The notes beneath the pieces are model-generated. The model ran no database searches. It saw only the letters and a program-made list of their open reading frames with translations, and was not told the DNA's origin. From Xanthomonas citri pv. mangiferaeindicae (GTDB taxonomy: Bacteria; Pseudomonadota; Gammaproteobacteria; Xanthomonadales; Xanthomonadaceae), in NCBI GenBank assembly GCA_002240395.1, contig CP016836.1:1922001-1986000 (forward strand): 64,000 nucleotides of DNA, given 5' to 3'. How positions within the stretch are numbered: the first letter of the stretch is position 1; each line of letters opens with the position of its first letter. Shown here piece by piece: positions 8,702 through 17,811 of this stretch. The translations under genes were made by a program, and so were the position numbers.

Positions 8702-9823
8702 ATGCGTGGTCCGCTGACCGTCGTCCAACTGTTGCCGGCGCTGTCGTCGGGCGGCGTCGAGCGTTCGACGATCGAGATCGCATCGGCGCTGGTCGCGGCG
8801 GGGCACACGGCGATCGTGGTGTCGGCCGGTGGGCGGCTGGTGCCCGAGCTCGAGGCCACCGGCGCGCGCCACGTCACGCTCGACATCGGCAGCAAGCGGC
8901 CGTGGGCACTGCGCCATGTGCGCACGTTGCGGCGGCTGTTTGCCGAGACCGGCGCCGACATCGTGCACGCGCGCTCGCGGCTGCCGGCCTGGCTCGGCTG
9001 GCTGGCGGTGCGCGGCATGCCGGACGCGCGGCGCCCGCGCTTCGTCACCACGATGCACGGGTTGAATTCGCCGTCGCGCTACAGTGCGATCATGGCCCGC
9101 GGCGAGCGCGTGATCTGCGTGTCCGACACCGTGCGCGCGCATCTGCTGCGCCACTATCCGAAGACCGACCCGGCACGGCTGCGGGTGATTCCGCGCGGCA
9201 TCGATCCGGCGCGCTTTCCACCGGCGCCCCGGCCCGACCCGGCCGCGCGCGCGGCCGTCGCCGCCGCCCATCCGACACTCGGCGGCGACGGCCCGTTGCT
9301 GCTGTTGCCGGGCCGCGGCACCCGACTGAAGGGGCACGGCGATGCGATCGCGCTGCTGGCGGCCGTACGCGCGCAGGGCCTCGACGCGCGGCTGTGGATG
9401 CCCGGGGCGCGCGAGGCGGGCCGGGAAGCCTATCTCGATGCTCTCATGCGCGAGGCCGATGCCGCGGGCTGCGGCGCTGCGCTGGCGATGACGCCGCCGA
9501 CCTCGGCGATCGTGCAGGCCTATGCGGCCAGCGACCTGGTGCTGCAACTCTCGCGCAAGCCCGAGGCCTTCGGCCGCACGGTGATCGAAGCGCTGTCGTG
9601 CGCGCGGCCGGTACTGGGCTGGGCCCATGGCGGCGTGGGCGAGTTGCTGGCCGAACTGCAGCCCGAAGGCGCGGTGCCGCCGTTCGATGCCGCCGCGCTC
9701 GCCGACGCGGCCATCGGCTTGCTGGCCCGGCCGCCGGCGCCACCGGCTACGATGCCCTACACCCTGCAGGCCATGCAGGCAGCGACACTGACGGTCTATG
9801 ACGAACTCGACGACGACGATTGA
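8702..9823 (+). CDS. Glycosyltransferase family 4 protein (LPS/core sugar transfer)
   Basis: A 373-residue GT-B enzyme. The N-terminus (VVQLLPALSSGGVERSTIEI) is typical of GT4 acceptor domains. VIPRGIDPARFP starts the second domain, and RKPEAFGRTVIEALSCARPV is the donor-binding EX7E-type region. The last 26 bp overlap the O-antigen-ligase-like gene, so the two are probably co-expressed and act on lipopolysaccharide or another surface glycan. The exact sugar cannot be told from sequence. Confidence 0.88.
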   Translation: MRGPLTVVQLLPALSSGGVERSTIEIASALVAAGHTAIVVSAGGRLVPELEATGARHVTLDIGSKRPWALRHVRTLRRLFAETGADIVHARSRLPAWLGWLAVRGMPDARRPRFVTTMHGLNSPSRYSAIMARGERVICVSDTVRAHLLRHYPKTDPARLRVIPRGIDPARFPPAPRPDPAARAAVAAAHPTLGGDGPLLLLPGRGTRLKGHGDAIALLAAVRAQGLDARLWMPGAREAGREAYLDALMREADAAGCGAALAMTPPTSAIVQAYAASDLVLQLSRKPEAFGRTVIEALSCARPVLGWAHGGVGELLAELQPEGAVPPFDAAALADAAIGLLARPPAPPATMPYTLQAMQAATLTVYDELDDDD

Positions 9824-11153
9824 GCCTGTGGGCGCTGCGCCTGCACCGCAGCCGGTGGGCTGGCGCTGGGCGCCGCACTGGGTGCTGGCGTTCGTGATCC
9901 TGTGGCCGGCCCCCGGCTACGCCGAAGGCGTGATGGTGCTCGGCGCCCTGGTGGCGATCGTGTTGTTGCTGCGCGCGCGCTTCCGCGGCGGCAGCGCGCT
10001 GCTCAGCGCCCCGGCCTGGGCGCTGACCAGCGTGCTGTTCTGCGCGTACTGGCTGCCGCAGTTGATCTCGGCGATCGACTCGGTCGATGTCGGCCGCGCG
10101 CTGCGCGAAGCGCTGGTCGACCTGCGCTATCTGCCGTTTCTGTGGCTGGTTGCCTCGGCGGTCGCCGACCGGCGCGGCCGCCGCATCACCCTGGGCGGCC
10201 TGGCGATCATCCTCGCGGTGTGGACGATCGACGGCCTGGTCGAGGTGTTCTTCGGTACCAGCCCGCTGTTCTTCGGGATCGATCAGCTCAAGCAGCTGAT
10301 CAGCAGCCGGCCGATGTGCACGCTCGAGCAGGTGGCGATGGCCGACCGCCTGGGCGGCGTGCTCGGCCCCTGCAACCTCAAGCTCGGCATCGTGCTGGCG
10401 AGCCTGTCGCCGTTCGCGCTGTACGCCGCCGCGCGGCGCTTCGGCGCGGCGGGCTGGGTCGTTGCCAGTGCCGCGATCGGCGTGGTGCTGCTGTTCGCCG
10501 GATCGCGCGCGTCGTGGCTGACCTACGCGCTGGTGCTGCTGTTCTCCGGCTGGCGCCTGCTGGGCTGGAAACGGCTGCTGGCGGTGTTCGTTGCGGGTGC
10601 CGCGGTCGCGGTGATCGTGGCGCTGGTCTCGCCGCAGGTGCGCGAGCGCGTCGAGCGCACCGCGATGGGGTTGTCGGCCGACCAGTCGGGGGTCGACACC
10701 GCGCTGTCGGGTCGGACCCGGATCTGGGGCGCGGCCTGGTGCATGGTGCGCGAACATCCGATCAACGGCGTGGGCGCGCGCGGCTTCCGCGAGGCGTTTC
10801 CCGATTGCGACCCGCGCCCCGGCCAACTGGCCGAGTGGGGCGAAGGGCCGGCCTTCCACGCTCACCAGATCGTGCTCGAAGTCGCCAGCGAGACCGGCCT
10901 GATCGGTGTGCTGCTGTGGCTGGCCGGCCTGGCGCTGGCCTGGCGCGCGTGGCGCTACGCGACCCCGGCTGCGCGCGAACGGGCACGGCCGGCGATGCTG
11001 GCGCTGGCGGTGACGGTGTTCCCGCTCAACACCCATTTGGCGTTCTATTCGACCTTCTGGGGCGGCTTCACGCTGCTGCTCTCGGCGCTCTACGCCGGCA
11101 GCCTGCTGGCGCGCGAGGAACCGGCGCCACCGGGCCACGACGCAGTGCGCTGA
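9798..11153 (+). CDS. O-antigen ligase / polymerase-like membrane protein
   Basis: A 451-residue protein with about ten hydrophobic segments and a Wzy_C-type region (VVASAAIGVVLLFAGSRAS and the following helices, about residues 216-250). A large hydrophilic loop follows with GRTRIWGAAWCMVREHPING, a pattern common in WaaL-like ligases. It would join O-antigen or a similar glycan to its acceptor at the periplasmic face of the inner membrane. It overlaps the upstream glycosyltransferase gene. Ligase versus polymerase cannot be settled from sequence. Confidence 0.82.
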   Translation: MTNSTTTIEPVGAAPAPQPVGWRWAPHWVLAFVILWPAPGYAEGVMVLGALVAIVLLLRARFRGGSALLSAPAWALTSVLFCAYWLPQLISAIDSVDVGRALREALVDLRYLPFLWLVASAVADRRGRRITLGGLAIILAVWTIDGLVEVFFGTSPLFFGIDQLKQLISSRPMCTLEQVAMADRLGGVLGPCNLKLGIVLASLSPFALYAAARRFGAAGWVVASAAIGVVLLFAGSRASWLTYALVLLFSGWRLLGWKRLLAVFVAGAAVAVIVALVSPQVRERVERTAMGLSADQSGVDTALSGRTRIWGAAWCMVREHPINGVGARGFREAFPDCDPRPGQLAEWGEGPAFHAHQIVLEVASETGLIGVLLWLAGLALAWRAWRYATPAARERARPAMLALAVTVFPLNTHLAFYSTFWGGFTLLLSALYAGSLLAREEPAPPGHDAVR

Positions 11154-11190
11154 GGGCGCTTGAGACGCCATCCGCTGCCCGCGGGTGGCG

Positions 11191-12186
11191 TCAGTACAAC
11201 TGCGCCCCGTCCGGCTGCCGCTTGAAGCGGCGGTGGATCCACAGGTACTGATCGGGCGCAGCGCGGGCCATGGCCTCGATGCCGGCCATCACGGTCGCGG
11301 TGTCGGCAATCGCGTCGGCGGTTGGATAGGGCGCCGGTGCCGGCGTCAGAGTCAGCGTGTAGCCGCCATCGGGCCGGCGCACATGCTGGTAGAACACCAC
11401 CGCCGCGCCGGACATGCGCGCCAGCTGGTGGGTCGAGGTCAGGCTGTGCGCGGGCCGGCCGAAGAACGGCACGTAGACCGCGTCGCCACCACTGGGGTCC
11501 TGGTCGGGCGCATACCAGAGCAGGCCGCCGCGCTTGAGATGGCGCGCGGTGCCGCGCACGTCGCGCTTGGGGAACATCGCCGCCGCATAACGCGCACGGC
11601 CGCGGCGCACCGCCCACTCCATCGCGGGCGATCGATGCGGGCGGTACATGCCGGCCAGCGGGACGTAATCGCACATCAGCCGGCCGCAGACTTCGAGCGT
11701 GGTGAAGTGGCCCGACACCACGATCACCCCGCGCCCCTGCGCACGTGCGGCCTCGATGTGCTCGACGCCCTCCACCACCAGCCCGCGGCGGAGTGGCTCG
11801 ATCGAGCCCCACCACGCGCGCGCGAACTCGAACAGGCCGATGCCCAGCGCATGGAAATGCGCGCGCAGCAGCGCCTCGCGCTCGGCGGCGTCGCGCTCTG
11901 GAAAGCACAGCGCGAGATTGCGGGCGGCGATCCGGCGCCGGCCCGTGAGCGCGAGCCGTAGCGTCGTGCCGATCGCGCGGCCCAGCGCGCGCTGCAGCGG
12001 CCAGGGCAGGCGTGCGGCCAGCGCCATCAGCCCGATACCGCACCACGCCGGCCAGTGGCGGGGGGCGAGCGGCGGGCGGGGAAGACAGGGGGCGCGGAAG
12101 ACATGTGGCCATTGTAGAAGCTGTGCGTCGCTGCGCCGTTCGGCCCGTGCACGGCGCCGACGCGCAGTCTCCCCAGCCCCGCCCAT
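11191..12186 (-). CDS. lpxL: Lipid A biosynthesis lauroyl/myristoyl acyltransferase (LpxL/HtrB family)
   Basis: An inner-membrane acyltransferase that adds secondary acyl chains to Kdo-lipid IVA. It shows the HX4(D/E) signature as SGHFTTLEV and the conserved YAPDQDPSGGDAVYVPFFG. The conserved region begins LAPRHWPAWCGIGLM, and the only in-frame start codon I can find ahead of it is the ATG at 12186. That gives a 331-residue form with an atypical Arg-rich leader; an internal ATG at about 12030 would truncate the family domain. It is divergent from waaA, whose ATG is only 17 bp away, so the two promoters overlap coding sequence. Confidence 0.87.
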   Translation of the reverse strand: MGGAGETARRRRARAERRSDAQLLQWPHVFRAPCLPRPPLAPRHWPAWCGIGLMALAARLPWPLQRALGRAIGTTLRLALTGRRRIAARNLALCFPERDAAEREALLRAHFHALGIGLFEFARAWWGSIEPLRRGLVVEGVEHIEAARAQGRGVIVVSGHFTTLEVCGRLMCDYVPLAGMYRPHRSPAMEWAVRRGRARYAAAMFPKRDVRGTARHLKRGGLLWYAPDQDPSGGDAVYVPFFGRPAHSLTSTHQLARMSGAAVVFYQHVRRPDGGYTLTLTPAPAPYPTADAIADTATVMAGIEAMARAAPDQYLWIHRRFKRQPDGAQLY

Positions 12187-12202
12187 CCGCTATCCTGTGG
12201 CG

Positions 12203-13498
12203 ATGCGGGCCGACCTTACCGAACGACTGTTGCGCGGCCTCTATTCGGCGCTGCTGGTCGTGCTCGTGCCGGTGACGGTCTATCACCTGATCTGGCGTGG
12301 CTTCCGTCAGCCGGCCTACCTGCAGCGCTGGAACGAGCGCTATGGCGTATATCGCAGCACGCCATCGCCGACGCCGGTCTGGGTGCACGCGGTGTCGGTC
12401 GGCGAGGTCAATGCCGCGGCGCCGCTGATCAATGCCCTGCTCGCGCGCGATCCCGAGCGCCGGCTGCTGGTGACGACGATCACCCCGACCGGCTCGGAGC
12501 GGGTGCGCGCGCTGTGGGGCGAGCGGGTCGAACACGTGTACCTGCCCTACGACCTGTCGGGCGCGGTGCGGCGGTTCCTCGCCCGGTTCCAGCCGGGCAT
12601 CGGCCTGATCGTGGAAACCGAGATCTGGCCCAACCTGCTGTTCTGCTGCCGCGATGCCGGCGTGCCGACTGTCATCGTCAACGCCCGGCTGTCGGCGCGC
12701 TCGCTGCGCGGCTATCGCGTGCTGCGGCCGCTGGTGGGCCGCGCGCTGCGGACGGTGCGCCGGGTCGCGACGCAATCGGCCGACGATGCCCGCCGGTTCG
12801 TCAAGCTTGGTGCGGCACGCGAGCAGGTTGCCGACGTGGGCAACCTCAAGTACGACATCACGATGGACGAGGGCGCGGTCGCGGCGCTGGCGGCGACATT
12901 CCGCGCGACCATCGGCGGGCGGAAGGTGTGGATCGCTGCGAGCACGCACCCCGACGAGGAGGCGGCGGTGATCGCGATCCACCAGCGCCTGCGCGCGCGT
13001 TGGCCGGACCTGCTGTTGATCTGGGCGCCGCGCCATCCCGAGCGTTTCCGCGGCGTCGCGCAGTTGGCCGTCGAAGCCGGATGGCGGGTGGCCACGCGCG
13101 CGTTCACGCGCTGGCCGGATGCGAGCGACGACGTGTTCGTGCTCGATACGCTGGGCGAGCTCGGTGCGTTCTTCGCCTGCGCCGACGTCGCGTTCGTCGG
13201 CGGCAGCCTGCAGGACATCGGCGGCCACAACCTGCTCGAGCCGGCCGCGGTCGGGGTGCCCGTGGTGACCGGCCCGCACCTGCAGAACTTCGTCGACATC
13301 GCCCGTCAGCTCGGCCGCGCTGGCGCGCTGCGTATCGGCGAGGACGCCGACGCGGTCTACGACCATCTGGCCACGCTGCTGGCCGATGCCCCGATGCGCA
13401 CCACGATGGGCGAGGCAGGCCGTGCCCTGTTCGCCGAAGGGCGCGGCGCGCTCGCGCGGACGCTGGCGTTGATCGCCGACGACCTGCCGGCGCCATGA
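12203..13498 (+). CDS. waaA: 3-deoxy-D-manno-octulosonic acid (Kdo) transferase
   Basis: A 431-residue GT30 enzyme that transfers Kdo from CMP-Kdo to lipid IVA at the inner membrane. It has an N-terminal anchor (LYSALLVVLVPVTVYHLIW), then WVHAVSVGEVNAAAPLI with the catalytic Glu, ETEIWPNLL, IAASTHPDEE, and the C-terminal FVGGSLQDIGGHNLLEPAA. It is divergent from lpxL, whose product acylates the WaaA product. A strong hairpin follows the stop codon. Confidence 0.95.
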   Translation: MRADLTERLLRGLYSALLVVLVPVTVYHLIWRGFRQPAYLQRWNERYGVYRSTPSPTPVWVHAVSVGEVNAAAPLINALLARDPERRLLVTTITPTGSERVRALWGERVEHVYLPYDLSGAVRRFLARFQPGIGLIVETEIWPNLLFCCRDAGVPTVIVNARLSARSLRGYRVLRPLVGRALRTVRRVATQSADDARRFVKLGAAREQVADVGNLKYDITMDEGAVAALAATFRATIGGRKVWIAASTHPDEEAAVIAIHQRLRARWPDLLLIWAPRHPERFRGVAQLAVEAGWRVATRAFTRWPDASDDVFVLDTLGELGAFFACADVAFVGGSLQDIGGHNLLEPAAVGVPVVTGPHLQNFVDIARQLGRAGALRIGEDADAVYDHLATLLADAPMRTTMGEAGRALFAEGRGALARTLALIADDLPAP

Positions 13499-13500
13499 AC

Positions 13501-13536
13501 GACAACGGCGCGGATCGTTCGATCCGCGCCGTTGTC
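13501..13536. terminator. Bidirectional terminator between waaA and tolC
   Basis: Arms 13501-13517 and 13520-13536 are perfect 17-bp reverse complements separated by TT. It sits between the convergent 3' ends of waaA (13498) and tolC (13559). There is no long T-run, so efficiency is uncertain. Confidence 0.75.
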
Positions 13537-13558
13537 GGTTGACGCTTGGCGTCCCGGC

Positions 13559-14911
13559 TTACTGGGTCCCGCCGACCTCGCCGGTCGAAGCCTGCACGCC
13601 GTTGACGTCGACCGTCAGCTGGCGGTTGACCTCCTGTAGGTTACCGATGTCCAGCGTGCCGGCGGCCTGCTCGAGCAGCAGTCGGCTCTGCAGGAAGTTG
13701 TACTTGGCGAACGCGTAGTCCTGGCGTGCCGAGAACAGGTTCTGCTGGTTGATCAACACGTCGATGACCGTGCGGGTGCCCACTTCCAGGCCGACCTGCG
13801 AGGCCTCGTAGGCGGCGTTGGCCGAGACCAGCGCCAGCCGGCGCGCCTCGACCTCGGTGATGCCGGCGACGAGGTTCTGGTACGCGCTGCGGGTGTTGCG
13901 CTCGATCGCGCGGCGCTGGGCCTCGTACTGGTCGGCCGCGATATCACGCTGGGCGATCGACTGGCGCACCTGCGATTGGGTCGCGCCGCCGCTGAAGATC
14001 GGCACGGTCAGGGTCACGCCAATGCTGTTGGTTTCGCCGCGCTGCGCAAGCGCGGCGGGGTTATCTCGTCCCCAAGTGTCACTCTTGCCATAGCTGGCGT
14101 TGAGATCAAGCGTCGGCAGGTGCCCGGCCTTCGCTGCGGCGACGTTGTGCTCATTGGCGGTGACCTGGTACTGCAGTGCCTTGAGCTGCGGGTTCTGCTC
14201 AAGCGCGGTGGCGACCCAGGCCTCGGCGTCGCGGCCCTCGGGCAATTGCGGGGTGAAGTCGTCGGGCAGACCGCGCAGGTTGGTGACCGGCTGGCCGGTG
14301 ATCTCGGCCAGCGCCTGGTAGGCATCCTGCAGTGCATTGCGGCGCAGGATCGTGTTCGCGCGGGCGCCGTCGTACTGCGCGCGCGCCTCGTGCACGTCGG
14401 TGATCGGCGCCAGGCCGACTTCCAGGCGCTTGTCGGCGAAGTCGAACTGACGCTTGAAGGCCTGCTCGGCGGCCTCGGCGGCGGCCAGCGTCTCGGTCGC
14501 GATCAGCACGTCGAAGTAGGCCGAGGCGGTGCGGGTGATCAGTGAATCGTTGTCGGCGTCGAGCTGGAAGTCCGCCGCGGTGCTCAGCGCGCGCTGCGAG
14601 CGCAGCGAGGCGATCCGATTCCAGTCGAACAGCACTTGGCCGGCGCTGATGCCGTAGCTGCGTGTGCGCGCCTTGCCGGGCTCGCTGGCGACACGAGCGT
14701 CACTCAGCGACGCGCTACCGCGGATTTGCGGCAGCAGACCCGCGCGCGCCTGCACTGCGCCCTCGCGGGTCGACAGCCGCTGCGATTCGGCGATCGAGAG
14801 CGTCGGGTCGTTGGTGCGGGCCAGTTCGTAGGTCTGGACGAGATCGGCGGCGAACAGCGGGCCGGATGTCAGCGCGAGCGCGAGCGACAGGAACAGGGGG
14901 CGGCGGAACAT
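13559..14911 (-). CDS. tolC: TolC family outer-membrane channel protein
   Basis: A 450-residue outer-membrane efflux channel. A signal peptide (MFRRPLFLSLALALTSGPLFA) precedes two OEP repeats, seen as LVQTYELARTNDPTLSIAES and VTANEHNVAAAKAGHLPTL. Such trimers give drug pumps and type I secretion systems an exit through the outer membrane. It ends facing waaA, and pcm lies 20 bp upstream in the same direction. The RND pump and adaptor 1.6-6 kb away could use this channel, although they are on the other strand. Confidence 0.92.
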   Translation of the reverse strand: MFRRPLFLSLALALTSGPLFAADLVQTYELARTNDPTLSIAESQRLSTREGAVQARAGLLPQIRGSASLSDARVASEPGKARTRSYGISAGQVLFDWNRIASLRSQRALSTAADFQLDADNDSLITRTASAYFDVLIATETLAAAEAAEQAFKRQFDFADKRLEVGLAPITDVHEARAQYDGARANTILRRNALQDAYQALAEITGQPVTNLRGLPDDFTPQLPEGRDAEAWVATALEQNPQLKALQYQVTANEHNVAAAKAGHLPTLDLNASYGKSDTWGRDNPAALAQRGETNSIGVTLTVPIFSGGATQSQVRQSIAQRDIAADQYEAQRRAIERNTRSAYQNLVAGITEVEARRLALVSANAAYEASQVGLEVGTRTVIDVLINQQNLFSARQDYAFAKYNFLQSRLLLEQAAGTLDIGNLQEVNRQLTVDVNGVQASTGEVGGTQ

Positions 14912-14930
14912 CGGGGAGTCCTTCGGTCGA

Positions 14931-15593
14931 TCAGAGGGAGAAGTGCGGCACCGGGGCAGCCCCGGCGAGATAGGCGAGCCCGGTCTCGAACAACGACTCG
15001 ATGCGCGGTGCGTTGACGTCCTCGCCCTCGCGCCGGACCAGCACCGCTTCCATCGCGGGCGCTTGGCCGCGGACAATGAACATGCGGCCACCGGGACGCA
15101 GCCACTGCACGAAGCGGGCGGGCACGGTATCGACGGCGCCGCCGACGCAGATCGCATCGAAGCGGCGCTCGGTGTTCCAGGCGAAGACGTCGGCGTGGAC
15201 GACCTCGACATTGGCGATGCCCTGCGCCTGCAGCCGCGCGCGCGCGGCCTCGGCGAGGTCGGCGTGGCGCTCGAGGCTGACGACGTCGCGGGCCAGGTGA
15301 CCCAGGCACGCGGCCAGGTAACCGCTGCCGGTGCCGATCTGCAGCACCTCGTCGCCCTGCTCGAGCTTGAGCGCCTGCAGCGCGCGGCCTTCGACGACGG
15401 GCTTGAGCATGGTCTCGCCGTGGCCGATCGGCAGTTCCAGATCGGCATAGGCCAGGGCCCGGCGGGCATCGGCGACGAACGCCTCGCGCGGCACGCGCGA
15501 GATCGTCTCGAGCACGCGCGCATCGAGCACGTCCCAGGGCCGGACCTGTTGTTCCACCATCGCCGCGCGGGCCTTGGCGTAGTCGATCGTCAT
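14931..15593 (-). CDS. Protein-L-isoaspartate O-methyltransferase family protein
   Basis: A 220-residue class I SAM methyltransferase of the Pcm family. Motif I is EVLQIGTGSGYLAACLGHLA (about residues 82-101), and YADLELPIGHGETMLKPVVE supplies the family's substrate region. This shorter form commonly precedes tolC in Xanthomonadaceae, a statement from family knowledge. True isoaspartate repair activity is not assured, since the N-terminus differs from E. coli Pcm. The tolC start is 20 bp downstream. Confidence 0.87.
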   Translation of the reverse strand: MTIDYAKARAAMVEQQVRPWDVLDARVLETISRVPREAFVADARRALAYADLELPIGHGETMLKPVVEGRALQALKLEQGDEVLQIGTGSGYLAACLGHLARDVVSLERHADLAEAARARLQAQGIANVEVVHADVFAWNTERRFDAICVGGAVDTVPARFVQWLRPGGRMFIVRGQAPAMEAVLVRREGEDVNAPRIESLFETGLAYLAGAAPVPHFSL

Positions 15594-15727
15594 TGTTGCG
15601 GTTTCCTAGTTCGCCAGCGCGCAATTCTAGCGGTCGCGGGCAGGGTGATCATCGCGGGGGCGCTCGGCGGGGGCGCAGTGCCGGAAGTCACCGGCCCTGA
15701 CGGCATGCCGACCCCCAGGGGACTCGT

Positions 15728-16417
15728 TCAGCGATCGCGGCGGGAGCGGCCATAGGCGCGCAGGAACATGTCGACCGAGGCCTCGAGGTGGGCCCGACGC
15801 TGGCGCGCGCAATCGTCGGCGTCCTCGCAGTCGAACACCATGCGCTGATGCAGCTCGCCCTTGACCAGCACGAAGAACTGCGCGGCCGCGGTCGGCACCA
15901 GGGCCTCCTCGATCTCCAGGTCGCCGGTTTCGATGCGCCGGCGCAGCAGTGCGGCGAATGCCGACTGCACCCGCTCGGGGCCGCCCTGCCAGAACCGCTG
16001 GGCCAGGCGCTTTTCGACCATCTGCGGCGTGCATAGCAGGCGGTGGCCGGCCACCGCTTCAGGCGCGCTGATCATCGCAAAGAAGGCCTCGGCGACTTCC
16101 AGCAGGCGCTGGCGCAGCGGCGTGCCGGGCGCGGGCTCGAACACCGAGGCGGGCATCTGCTGCTCGCAATACGCGGCCGCGGCTTCGGTGAACAAGGTGT
16201 CCTTGTCGCCGAAATGGCTGTAGACGGTGAGCTTGGAGACGCCGGCCTCGGCGGCAATCTGGTCCATGCTCACGCCCTCGTAGCCCTGCTGCAGGAACAT
16301 GCGCTCGGCGGCTTCGAGAATGGCGGCGCGCTTGGCCAGGTCCTTCGGTCGGCCAGGGCCGGCCGGGCCCCGGGCATCGGGCTGGGAGGCGGGGACGGAA
16401 GGGGCACGCATGCTCAT
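15728..16417 (-). CDS. TetR/AcrR family transcriptional regulator
   Basis: A 229-residue repressor. The TetR helix-turn-helix is at about residues 30-75 (VSMDQIAAEAGVSKLTVYSH followed by FGDKDTLF). The C-terminal part looks like the AefR-type ligand-binding domain. It is divergent from the RND adaptor gene across a 73-bp AT-rich gap and so very probably represses the pump operon and itself. An ATG two codons later (16411) is an equally good start. Confidence 0.92.
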   Translation of the reverse strand: MSMRAPSVPASQPDARGPAGPGRPKDLAKRAAILEAAERMFLQQGYEGVSMDQIAAEAGVSKLTVYSHFGDKDTLFTEAAAAYCEQQMPASVFEPAPGTPLRQRLLEVAEAFFAMISAPEAVAGHRLLCTPQMVEKRLAQRFWQGGPERVQSAFAALLRRRIETGDLEIEEALVPTAAAQFFVLVKGELHQRMVFDCEDADDCARQRRAHLEASVDMFLRAYGRSRRDR

Positions 16418-16490
16418 GCGTTAATACTATACCAACCAGTTCTGAAAATATACGATACGGCATTCTCGCCCGCGTTCAGCCGGAGCTTCC
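16418..16490. promoter_or_regulatory. Divergent promoter/operator region, TetR regulator and RND pump
   Basis: This 73-bp gap is much richer in A/T than its surroundings, especially 16420-16462 (TTAATACTATACCAACCAG and AAAATATACGATAC). It must contain both divergent promoters, and TetR family members usually bind such a site. I could not define a clean palindrome, so the operator position is inferred. Confidence 0.5.
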
Positions 16491-17630
16491 ATGCCCCGTG
16501 TCAAGTCCACCGCCGTGCCTCGTCTCGCGACCGTCCTCCTGGCCGCCTTGCTGCTGGGTGCTTGCGGACGCGAGCCCACGCCGCCGGAAGCTGCGCGCCC
16601 GGTGCTGGTCGTCACCCCGTCCGATGCCGCGGAGGGCGATGCGCTCGCCTTTGCCGGCGAGGTCCGCGCGCGGGAGGAAAGCCCGTTGTCGTTCCAGGTC
16701 GGTGGGCAACTGGTGCGGCGGCTGGTGGATGCCGGTGCGCGGGTGACGCGCGGCCAGGTGCTGGCCGAGATCGACCCCGGCGACCTGCGCCTGCAGGCGC
16801 AGTCGGCGCAGGCGCAATTGGCGGCCGCAGAGGCCGAGTACGCCCGGGCCCGGACCGACCGTGCGCGCTATGCCCAGCTCGTGGACCAGCAACTGGTCAG
16901 TCGCTCGACGATGGACGCCCAGGACGCGGCCTACCGCGCGGCGCAGGCGCAACTGAACTCGGCGCGCGCCCAGGCCGAGGTCGCCGGCAATCAGGCCGGC
17001 TACACCCAGCTGCTGGCGCCGCGCGACGGCGTCGTCGCCAGTCGCCAGGCCGAGGCCGGGCAGGTTGTCGCCGCCGGGCAGACCATCTTCACCTTTGCCG
17101 GCGATGAGGGCCGGGAGGTCGCGATCGCGTTGCCCGAGTCGCGCATCGCCGCGTTCTCGGTGGGGCAGCGCGCCTGGATCGAGTTGTGGAACCGGCCCGG
17201 CGTGCGCCTATCCGGCACGCTGCGCGAGATTGCCCCGGCCGCCGATGCCCAGGCGCGGACTTATGCGGCCCGGGTCGCGGTCGACGACAGTGCCCGCGAC
17301 GGCCTGGAGCTGGGCCAGAGCGCACGCGTGCACTTCGAACTCGCCGACGGCGACACGCTGCGGGTGCCGCTGACCGCGATCCAGCCTGGTGCCGACGGTG
17401 GCAAGGCGGTTTGGGTGGTAGACCCGCAGACCCGCACGCTGCGTTCGGTCCCGGTGGAGGCCGGCGCATTCGGCGCGCAGACCGTGCCGATTCTCTCGGG
17501 ACTGGCGCCCGATGCGCTGGTGGTCGCCGCCGGCGGTCACCTGCTGCGCGAAGGCCAGGCCGTCACGCCGGTCGGCCGCGACAACCGGCCCCTGCTTCCC
17601 GACGCGCCGACGCCGGCGGCGGCACGATGA
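16491..17630 (+). CDS. RND efflux periplasmic adaptor (membrane fusion) lipoprotein
   Basis: A 379-residue adaptor that links an inner-membrane RND pump to TolC. The signal peptide ends in a lipobox (LLLGACGRE). The lipoyl/barrel-sandwich halves appear as SFQVGGQLVRRLVDAGARVT and APRDGVVASRQAEAGQVVAA, with an Ala/Gln-rich coiled-coil hairpin between them (about residues 95-165). The pump gene follows after 181 bp that contain a repeat hairpin but no gene. Confidence 0.93.
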   Translation: MPRVKSTAVPRLATVLLAALLLGACGREPTPPEAARPVLVVTPSDAAEGDALAFAGEVRAREESPLSFQVGGQLVRRLVDAGARVTRGQVLAEIDPGDLRLQAQSAQAQLAAAEAEYARARTDRARYAQLVDQQLVSRSTMDAQDAAYRAAQAQLNSARAQAEVAGNQAGYTQLLAPRDGVVASRQAEAGQVVAAGQTIFTFAGDEGREVAIALPESRIAAFSVGQRAWIELWNRPGVRLSGTLREIAPAADAQARTYAARVAVDDSARDGLELGQSARVHFELADGDTLRVPLTAIQPGADGGKAVWVVDPQTRTLRSVPVEAGAFGAQTVPILSGLAPDALVVAAGGHLLREGQAVTPVGRDNRPLLPDAPTPAAAR

Positions 17631-17672
17631 GAGGTGATGGCATCGTGTGCCTGATCGGCACGGCACGCGCGC

Positions 17673-17696
17673 ACCTCCCCCGCCTGCGGGGGAGGA
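17673..17696. repeat. Short GC hairpin repeat, copy 2
   Basis: CCTCCCCC (17674-17681) and GGGGGAGG (17688-17695) flank a 6-nt loop. It matches the hairpin at 7589-7613. It lies in the gap between the RND adaptor and pump genes and may affect their relative expression. Confidence 0.6.
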
Positions 17697-17811
17697 TGGG
17701 TGGGGGCACTGGCCGTCGTGTGATGGCGCACGCGCGCATGCGTTACTTCGGGCGCATGGCATCGCGCGCGGGCGTGCCCGTATTGGGCATAGGCACACAG
17801 GGCACGCACCC

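Noticed and set aside
11090..13366. A 758-codon minus-strand open frame across the lpxL-waaA region
   Set aside because: It is antisense to waaA and overlaps lpxL in another frame, with Arg/Ala/His-rich low-information sequence. High GC content makes such shadow frames common.
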